Of a stretch of DNA of 64,000 bases, positions 24,401-36,400 are shown one piece after another. The translations under genes were made by a program, and so were the position numbers. The notes beneath the pieces were generated by a model. That model worked only from the letters and a program-made list of their open reading frames with translations. It made no database searches and was not told the DNA's origin. Numbering within the stretch: position 1 is the stretch's first letter; each line of letters begins with the position of its first letter. Source of the stretch: Apostichopus japonicus. Lineage: Eukaryota > Echinodermata > Holothuroidea > Aspidochirotida > Stichopodidae. The stretch spans positions 1,180,001 to 1,244,000 of the forward strand of contig NC_092578.1 in NCBI RefSeq assembly GCF_037975245.1, given 5' to 3'.

Positions 24401-27400
24401 CAACTACAACATCTTCAACACCAACTCCTGAGACTACACCATCAACAACACCAGTTACAACACCATCAACAACACCATTTTCAACACCAACTCCTGAAAC
24501 TACACCATCAACTACTACATCTTCAACACCAACTCCTGAAACTACACCATCAACTACTACATCTTCAACACCAACTCCTGAAACTACACCATCAACTACT
24601 ACATCTTCAACACCAACTCCTGAAACTACACCATCAACTACTACATCTTCAACACCAACTCCTGAAACTACACCATCAACTACTACATCTTCAACACCAA
24701 CTCCTGAAACTACACCATCAACTACTACATCTTCAACACCAACTCCTGAAACTACACCATCAACTACTACATCTTCAACACCAACTCCTGAAACTACACC
24801 ATCAACTACAACATCTTCAACACCAACTCCTGAGACTACACCATCAACAACACCAGTTACAACACCATCAACAACACCATTTTCAACACCAACTCCTGAA
24901 ACTACACCATCAACTACTACATCTTCAACACCAACTCCTGAAACTACACCATCAACTACTACATCTTCAACACCAACTCCTGAAACTACACCATCAACTA
25001 CTACATCTTCAACACCAACTCCTGAAACTACACCATCAACTACAACATCTTCAACACCAACTCCTGAGACTACACCATCAACAACACCAGTTACAACACC
25101 ATCAACAACACCATTTTCAACACCAACTCCTGAAACTACACCATCAACTACTACATCTTCAACACCAACTCCTGAAACTACACCATCAACTACTACATCT
25201 TCAACACCAACTCCTGAAACTACACCATCAACTACTACATCTTCAACACCAACTCCTGAAACTACACCATCAACTACAACATCTTCAACACCAACTCCTG
25301 AGACTACACCATCAACAACACCAGTTACAACACCATCAACAACACCATTTTCAACACCAACTCCTGAAACTACACCATCAACTACTACATCTTCAACACC
25401 AACTCCTGAAACTACACCATCAACTACTACATCTTCAACACCAACTCCTGAAACTACACCATCAACTACTACATCTTCAACACCAACTCCTGAAACTACA
25501 CCATCAACTACTACATCTTCAACACCAACTCCTGAAACTACACCATCAACTACTACATCTTCAACACCAACTCCTGAGACTACACCATCAACAACACCAG
25601 TTACAACACCATCATCAACACCAACTCCTGAAACTACACCATCAACTACTACATCTTCAACACCAACTCCTGAAACTACACCATCAACAACACCATTTTC
25701 AACACCAACTCCTGAGACTACACCATCAACAACACCAGTTACAACACCATCAACAACACCATTTTCAACACCAACTCCTGAAACTACACCATCAACTACT
25801 ACATCTTCAACACCAACTCCTGAAACTACACCATCAACTACTACATCTTCAACACCAACTCCTGAAACTACACCATCAACTACAACATCTTCAACACCAA
25901 CTCCTGAAACTACACCATCAACTACAACATCTTCAACACCAACTCCTGAGACTACACCATCAACAACACCAGTTACAACACCATCATCAACACCAACTCC
26001 TGAAACTACACCATCAACTACTACACCATCATCTTCAACACCAACTCCTGAAACTACACCATCAACTACTACACCATCATCTTCAACACCAACTCCTGAA
26101 ACTACACCATCAACTACTACATCTTCAACACCAACTCCTGAAACTACACCATCAACTACTACATCTTCAACACCAACTCCTGAAACTACACCATCAACTA
26201 CTACATCTTCAACACCAACTCCTGAAACTACACCATCAACTACTACATCTTCAACACCAACTCCTGAAACTACACCATCAACTACTACATCTTCAACACC
26301 AACTCCTGAAACTACACCATCAACTACAACATCTTCAACACCAACTCCTGAAACTACACCATCAACTACTACATCTTCAACACCAACTCCTGAAACTACA
26401 CCATCAACTACTACATCTTCAACACCAACTCCTGAGACTACACCATCAACAACACCAGTTACAACACCATCAACAACACCATTTTCAACACCAACTCCTG
26501 AAACTACACCATCAACTACTACACCATCATCTTCAACACCAACTCCTGAAACTACACCATCAACTACTACATCTTCAACACCAACTCCTGAAACTACACC
26601 ATCATCTTCAACACCAACTCCTGAAACTACACCATCAACTACTACATCTTCAACACCAACTCCTGAAACTACACCATCAACTACTACATCTTCAACACCA
26701 ACTCCTGAAACTACACCATCAACTACTACATCTTCAACACCAACTCCTGAAACTACACCATCAACTACAACATCTTCAACACCAACTCCTGAGACTACAC
26801 CATCAACAACACCAGTTACAACACCATCAACAACACCATTTTCAACACCAACTCCTGAAACTACACCATCAACTACTACATCTTCAACACCAACTCCTGA
26901 AACTACACCATCAACTACTACATCTTCAACACCAACTCCTGAAACTACACCATCAACTACTACATCTTCAACACCAACTCCTGAAACTACACCATCAACT
27001 ACTACATCTTCAACACCAACTCCTGAAACTACACCATCAACTACTACATCTTCAACACCAACTCCTGAAACTACACCATCAACTACTACATCTTCAACAC
27101 CAACTCCTGAAACTACACCATCAACTACAACATCTTCAACACCAACTCCTGAAACTACACCATCAACTACTACATCTTCAACACCAACTCCTGAAACTAC
27201 ACCATCATCTTCAACACCAACTCCTGAAACTACACCATCAACTACTACATCTTCAACACCAACTCCTGAAACTACACCATCAACTACACCATCATCTTCA
27301 ACACCAACTCCTGAAACTACACCATCAACTACTACATCTTCAACACCAACTCCTGAAACTACACCATCAACAACACCAGTTACAACACCATCAACAACAC

Positions 27401-30400
27401 CATTTTCAACACCAACTCCTGAAACTACACCATCAACTACTACATCTTCAACACCAACTCCTGAAACTACACCATCAACTACTACATCTTCAACACCAAC
27501 TCCTGAAACTACACCATCAACTACTACATCTTCAACACCAACTCCTGAAACTACACCATCAACTACACCATCATCTTCAACACCAACTCCTGAAACTACA
27601 CCATCAACTACAACATCTTCAACACCAACTCCTGAGACTACACCATCAACAACACCAGCTACAACACCATCAACAACACCATTTTCAACACCAACTCCTG
27701 AAACTACTACACCATCAACTACTACATCTTCAACACCAACTCCTGAAACTACACCATCAACTACTACATCTTCAACACCAACTCCTGAAACTACACCATC
27801 AACTACTACATCTTCAACACCAACTCCTGAAACTACACCATCAACTACAACATCTTCAACACCAACTCCTGAAACTACACCATCAACTACAACATCTTCA
27901 ACACCAACTCCTGAGACTACACCATCAACAACACCAGTTACAACACCATCAACAACACCATTTTCAACACCAACTCCTGAAACTACACCATCAACTACTA
28001 CATCTTCAACACCAACTCCTGAAACTACACCATCAACTACTACATCTTCAACACCAACTCCTGAAACTACTACACCATCAACTACTACATCTTCAACACC
28101 AACTCCTGAAACTACACCATCAACTACTACACCATCATCTTCAACACCAACTCCTGAAACTACACCATCAACTACTACATCTTCAACACCAACTCCTGAA
28201 ACTACACCATCAACTACACCATCATCTTCAACACCAACTCCTGAAACTACACCATCAACTACTACACCATCATCTTCAACACCAACTCCTGAAACTACAC
28301 CATCAACTACACCATCATCTTCAACACCAACTCCTGAAACTACACCATCAACTACTACATCTTCAACACCAACTCCTGAAACTACACCATCAACTACACC
28401 ATCATCTTCAACACCAACTCCTGAAACTACACCATCAACTACTACATCTTCAACACCAACTCCTGAGACTACACCATCAACAACACCAGTTACAACACCA
28501 TCAACAACACCATTTTCAACACCAACTCCTGAAACTACACCATCAACTACTACATCTTCAACACCAACTCCTGAAACTACACCATCAACTACTACATCTT
28601 CAACACCAACTCCTGAAACTACACCATCAACTACTACATCTTCAACACCAACTCCTGAAACTACACCATCAACTACAACATCTTCAACACCAACTCCTGA
28701 AACTACACCATCAACAACACCAGTAACAACACCATCAACAACACCATTTTCAACACCAACTCCTGAAACTACACCATCAACTACTACATCTTCAACACCA
28801 ACTCCTGAAACTACACCATCAACTACTACATCTTCAACACCAACTCCTGAAACTACACCATCAACTACTACATCTTCAACACCAACTCCTGAAACTACAC
28901 CATCAACTACAACATCTTCAACACCAACTCCTGAAACTACACCATCAACAACACCAGTAACAACACCATCAACAACACCATTTTCAACACCAACTCCTGA
29001 AACTACACCATCAACTACTACATCTTCAACACCAACTCCTGAAACTACACCATCAACTACTACATCTTCAACACCAACTCCTGAAACTACACCATCAACT
29101 ACTACATCTTCAACACCAACTCCTGAAACTACACCATCAACTACTACATCTTCAACACCAACTCCTGAGACTACACCATCAACAACACCAGTTACAACAC
29201 CATCAACAACACCATTTTCTACACCAACTCCTGAAACTACACCATCAACTACTACACCATCATCTTCAACACCAACTCCTGAAACTACACCATCAACTAC
29301 TACATCTTCAACACCAACTCCTGAAACTACACCATCAACTACTACATCTTCAACACCAACTCCTGAAACTACACCATCAACTACTACATCTTCAACACCA
29401 ACTCCTGAAACTACACCATCAACTACTACATCTTCAACACCAACTCCTGAAACTACACCATCAACTACAACATCTTCAACACCAACTCCTGAGACTACAC
29501 AATCAACAACACCAGTTACAACACCATTTTCAACACCAACTCCTGAAACTACACCATCAACTACTACACCATCATCTTCAACACCAACTCCTGAAACTAC
29601 ACCATCAACTTCTACACCATCATCTTCAACACCAACTCCTGAAACTACACCATCAACTACTACATCTTCAACACCAACTCCTGAAACTACACCATCAACT
29701 ACTACATCTTCAACACCAACTCCTGAAACTACACCATCAACTACTACATCTTCAACACCAACTCCTGAAACTACACCATCAACTACTACATCTTCAACAC
29801 CAACTCCTGAAACTACACCATCAACTACAACATCTTCAACACCAACTCCTGAGACTACACCATCAACAACACCAGTTACAACACCATCAACAACACCATT
29901 TTCAACACCAACTCCTGAAACTACTACACCATCAACTACTACATCTTCAACACCAACTCCTGAAACTACACCATCAACTACTACACCATCATCTTCAACA
30001 CCAACTCCTGAAACTACACCATCAACTACTACACCATCATCTTCAACACCAACTCCTGAAACTACACCATCAACTACTACACCATCATCTTCAACACCAA
30101 CTCCTGAAACTACACCATCAACTACACCATCATCTTCAACACCAACTCCTGAAACTACACCATCAACTACTACATCTTCAACACCAACTCCTGAAACTAC
30201 ACCATCAACTACACCATCATATTCAACACCAACTCCTGAAACTACACCATCAACTACTACATCTTCAACACCAACTCCTGAAACTACACCATCAACTACA
30301 ACATCTTCAACACCAACTCCTGAGACTACACCATCAACAACACCAGTTACAACACCATCAACAACACCATTTTCAACACCAACTCCTGAAACTACACCAT

Positions 30401-33400
30401 CAACTACTACATCTTCAACACCAACTCCTGAAACTACACCATCAACTACTACATCTTCAACACCAACTCCTGAAACTACACCATCAACTACTACATCTTC
30501 AACACCAACTCCTGAAACTACACCATCAACTACAACATCTTCAACACCAACTCCTGAAACTACACCATCAACAACACCAGTAACAACACCATCAACAACA
30601 CCATTTTCAACACCAACTCCTGAAACTACACCATCAACTACTACATCTTCAACACCAACTCCTGAAACTACACCATCAACTACTACATCTTCAACACCAA
30701 CTCCTGAAATTACACCATCAACTACTACATCTTCAACACCAACTCCTGAAACTACACCATCAACTACAACATCTTCAACACCAACTCCTGAAACTACACC
30801 ATCAACAACACCAGTAACAACACCATCAACAACACCATTTTCAACACCAACTCCTGAAACTACACCATCAACTACTACATCTTCAACACCAACTCCTGAA
30901 ACTACACCATCAACTACTACATCTTCAACACCAACTCCTGAAACTACACCATCAACTACTACATCTTCAACACCAACTCCTGAAACTACACCATCAACTA
31001 CTACATCTTCAACACCAACTCCTGAGACTACACCATCAACAACACCAGTTACAACACCATCAACAACACCATTTTCTACACCAACTCCTGAAACTACACC
31101 ATCAACTACTACACCATCATCTTCAACACCAACTCCTGAAACTACACCATCAACTACTACATCTTCAACACCAACTCCTGAAACTACACCATCAACTACT
31201 ACATCTTCAACACCAACTCCTGAAACTACACCATCAACTACTACATCTTCAACACCAACTCCTGAAACTACACCATCAACTACAACATCTTCAACACCAA
31301 CTCCTGAGACTACACAATCAACAACACCAGTTACAACACCATTTTCAACACCAACTCCTGAAACTACACCATCAACTACTACACCATCATCTTCAACACC
31401 AACTCCTGAAACTACACCATCAACTTCTACACCATCATCTTCAACACCAACTCCTGAAACTACACCATCAACTACTACATCTTCAACACCAACTCCTGAA
31501 ACTACACCATCAACTACTACATCTTCAACACCAACTCCTGAAACTACACCATCAACTACTACATCTTCAACACCAACTCCTGAAACTACACCATCAACTA
31601 CTACATCTTCAACACCAACTCCTGAAACTACACCATCAACTACAACATCTTCAACACCAACTCCTGAGACTACACCATCAACAACACCAGTTACAACACC
31701 ATCAACAACACCATTTTCAACACCAACTCCTGAAACTACTACACCATCAACTACTACATCTTCAACACCAACTCCTGAAACTACACCATCAACTACTACA
31801 CCATCATCTTCAACACCAACTCCTGAAACTACACCATCAACTACTACACCATCATCTTCAACACCAACTCCTGAAACTACACCATCAACTACTACACCAT
31901 CATCTTCAACACCAACTCCTGAAACTACACCATCAACTACACCATCATCTTCAACACCAACTCCTGAAACTACACCATCAACTACTACATCTTCAACACC
32001 AACTCCTGAAACTACACCATCAACTACACCATCATATTCAACACCAACTCCTGAAACTACACCATCAACTACTACATCTTCAACACCAACTCCTGAAACT
32101 ACACCATCAACTACAACATCTTCAACACCAACTCCTGAGACTACACCATCAACAACACCAGTTACAACACCATCAACAACACCATTTTCAACACCAACTC
32201 CTGAAACTACACCATCAACTACTACATCTTCAACACCAACTCCTGAAACTACACCATCAACTACACCATCATATTCAACACCAACTCCTGAAACTACACC
32301 ATCAACTACTACATCTTCAACACCAACTCCTGAAACTACACCATCAACTACACCATCATCTTCAACACCAACTCCTGAGACTACACCATCAACAACACCA
32401 GTTACAACACCATCAACAACACCATTTTCAACACCAACTCCTGAAACTACACCATCAACTACTACACCATCATCTTCAACACCAACTCCTGAAACTACAC
32501 CATCAACTACTACATCTTCAACACCAACTCCTGAAACTACACCATCAACTACTACATCTTCAACACCAACTCCTGAAATTACACCATCAACTACTACATC
32601 TTCAACACCAACTCCTGAAACTACACCATCAACTACACCATCATCTTCAACACCAACTCCTGAAACTACACCATCAACAACACCAGTTACAACACCATCA
32701 ACAACACCATTTTCAACACCAACTCCTGAAACTACACCATCAACTACTACATCTTCAACACCAACTCCTGAAACTACACCATCAACTACTACATCTTCAA
32801 CACCAACTCCTGAAACTACACCATCAACTACTACATCTTCAACACCAACTCCTGAAACTACACCATCAACTACAACATCTTCAACACCAACTCCTGAGAC
32901 TACACCATCAACAACACCAGTTACAACACCATCAACAACACCATTTTCAACACCAACTCCTGAAACTACACCATCAACTACTACATCTTCAACACCAACT
33001 CCTGAAACTACACCATCAACTACTACATCTTCAACACCAACTCCTGAAACTACACCATCAACTACTACATCTTCAACACCAACTCCTGAAACTACACCAT
33101 CAACTACTACATCTTCAACACCAACTCCTGAGACTACACCATCAACAACACCAGTTACAACACCATCAACAACACCATTTTCTACACCAACTCCTGAAAC
33201 TACACCATCAACTACTACACCATCATCTTCAACACCAACTCCTGAAACTACACCATCAACTACTACACCATCATCTTCAACACCAACTCCTGAAACTACA
33301 CCATCAACTACTACATCTTCAACACCAACTCCTGAAACTACACCATCAACTACTACATCTTCAACACCAACTCCTGAAACTACACCATCAACTACTACAT

Positions 33401-36400
33401 CTTCAACACCAACTCCTGAAACTACACCATCAACTACTACATCTTCAACACCAACTCCTGAAACTACACCATCAACTACAACATCTTCAACACCAACTCC
33501 TGAAACTACACCATCAACTACTACATCTTCAACACCAACTCCTGAAACTACACCATCAACAACACCAGTGACAACACCATCAACAACACCATTCACTGAT
33601 GTCACTACACCATCAACAACTCCAGTGACAACACCATCAACTACTACATCTTCAACACCAGTGACAACACCATCTACCACTCCTGTTACTACTACATCCA
33701 CAACTCCTGAAACTACCCCATCCACAACACCATCAACAACACCATTCACTGATGTCACTACACCATCAACAACTCCAGTGACAACTCCATCAACTACTCC
33801 ATCTTCAACACCAGTGACAACACCATCAACAACACCATTCACTGTTGTAACTACACCATCAACAACTCTAGTGACAACACCATCAACTACTCTATCTACA
33901 ACACCATTCACTGTTGTAACAACACCAGTAACAACTCCAGTGACAACACCATCAACTACTCTATCTACAACACCATCCACAACACCATTCACAACTCCTG
34001 TGACAACACATTCTACAACTCCAGTCACAACTCCATCAACAACTCCTGTGACGACAGCCTCCACTAGTACCATTCCAACCTGTACTGAAGGTAAGATTGA
34101 AAAATATTGTTTAGTGAAGTGGTACTCTCAGTCCGATATCTATGCTACAATTATGCTCTCTTAATTTCTCTTACAAATGCTACTAGATTATTCTATTTTG
34201 AGAAATGTCTGATACATGCTAGGCCAATACAGTTATTGTTGAAATTCAGCTGTGAGTGCCAAAAAAAAAAAAAAATCCCTATGGTGGTATTACAGCAGTG
34301 AGATTATTGGGTTATAGTGGAAGCAGATCACATCAACAGACATGTATGCAACTTCTACAGACTTATGTAGCAAACATGAGGCAAACATCTCTGCAGTACA
34401 TGTAATGGTTAAATTTCAGGAATACAGGTTTTTAGTCTTGCAGTTACTATGTTACATGGTTTCAGATCTTCAAAGCTAGTGAGGGCAGTATGCAAATATC
34501 AGCCACCAAGGTCAGATCTGACCAAGACAACCTTTCCCTTTCGATCAGACCCTGTGCTCGATTATTCAGGATTCAATTAATTTTGAATTACTGTGCATTT
34601 ACATTAGACCCTGGCGTGCTTGGTATCAGTGGCCACTCATACATACACACATACATACACGCACATTCGCTCAGGCCCACTGAACAGGAACTTGAGGTTC
34701 CTTTATTGGAAGGAAAGCCCCATAACCATGAGCCATATGATATACAGCACTGCTTTTAATGCCTATTACTATATTTTGTCAAATTATACACAAACAACAT
34801 TGAAAATTTGACTGTCACTGCCTGATCCCTGGTCAACCATGATTCTGCTGCAAGCATAGTTGAAATTTAACACTAAGCATAGGGGATTCCACACCATGCA
34901 TGTTTAGTATAAAACAGAGCTCAAGGAGCAGCTGACACACTTGACTGAGCAAATTATGCAGCAGATGGGATGATTGTGACTATGATACAGCTAGTTTGCA
35001 GTTACCAACTGACAGATTCCCCAAATATATGTTCCCAGGTATCGACATATTTAAGCGGTTTTAATGGTTTGAGTTTTCATGAATTCATCTTGTTAAGTTG
35101 TTGGTTTATATAAATCCCTTTACTCCTTTTAGTTTCAGAATGTACCGGCTGCCTCTATGATGGCACTTTGTATGAGGTAAGTGAAACTTTCTTTGTAGGT
35201 AGATACATGTGGCTAATATAATATATGCATAATATCTCTATGAATATTCATGTTCTGTCAATTTGAAATGAAACCATTGAGAGCCTCATACACCTGTACA
35301 GCAAGGCTTGGCTTCATAGAGCATTTCTTCATGGTTCGGTACAGTGTACTTTGAATTTCTGTAGTAATTGATTACTTTAATATGCAAGCTTCCACTGGGT
35401 TTCATGTTTTGATGTGAAATTGTCAATAGCTTTATAACCTAACAACTCTGTTCTAACTAACAATTTCTTTGTTCTTACAACTTAATTTCACACTCAATTT
35501 TGGGGTTTTGTTGATTTTCCTTACATATTTTTAATTAATTAATGTCTCTTGAAATCCCTGGCCTCTGCTGCTACATGGGTTGTGTTTAATGAAAATACAG
35601 TCAGATTATCTTATGGTTGGAGGTTTCATTTAATTTCTCTTCATTTGGATCTTATCTTTTTCTCTGGACAGTATGGAGACACAATAAGCAATGACAGTTG
35701 CTCGTTCATATACTGCAGTGAAAGTGATGGTGTTATCGTGAATGAAGAGGAATGCAATTTAGAATGTGACGTAAGTTTTTCTTAAGCCTATATGTTATCA
35801 ATAGATTCTTCGTAAGTTTTTCTTAAGCCTATATGTTATCAATAGATTCTTCTTCATTGAGACTTAATAATTTATTTCAGTATTGATTTGAATATGTTTA
35901 ATATCATTATCAGTCCAGTTGCATGCTTTGATCTTACTTGGATCCCTTTTATTCAAAACAGTTGCTAGGTGACCCCAAGTTTCATTTTCATCATCTTGAC
36001 TCCTTCTCCAGTGGTAGATGTTATGGCCTGGAGTAGGAGTCTTCATAGAAAGGTGGTTTCCCCTCCCCTATATAAGAGTCTGTTACATGGTTAAGGAAGT
36101 TTAGTTGCAAAAATGGGTTCATATTTTGCAACTATTAAAGTAATTTAAGTTTCAAAACTTTTTCTTGCACTTCTTTTCCACAAATATTGGGACCTTCTTT
36201 TTCTTTAGAACATTTTTGGCCACCATTTAACATTTTTGGCAATTCTTAAAAGATTTTGCAACCCTTGCAAATAGTTTGGTGACACTCAATAAAAATTGTT
36301 GGGGGGGCAGGAGGGGGGGGTCGTGTCTGACATCTTACTTTTATTGAAAGAATAGTATGAAAGTTATGAGAATGTTGCTGATGGAATACTTTGGTCATAA

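Noticed and set aside
23370-34073. Minus-strand ORF of about 3567 codons ([13 protein letters not shown] repeats)
   Set aside because: It is the exact antisense of the 42-bp PTS array. A repeat that is a multiple of 3 without antisense stops stays open on the other strand. It has no domain or splice logic, while the plus strand is linked by phase to VWD and CTCK exons.
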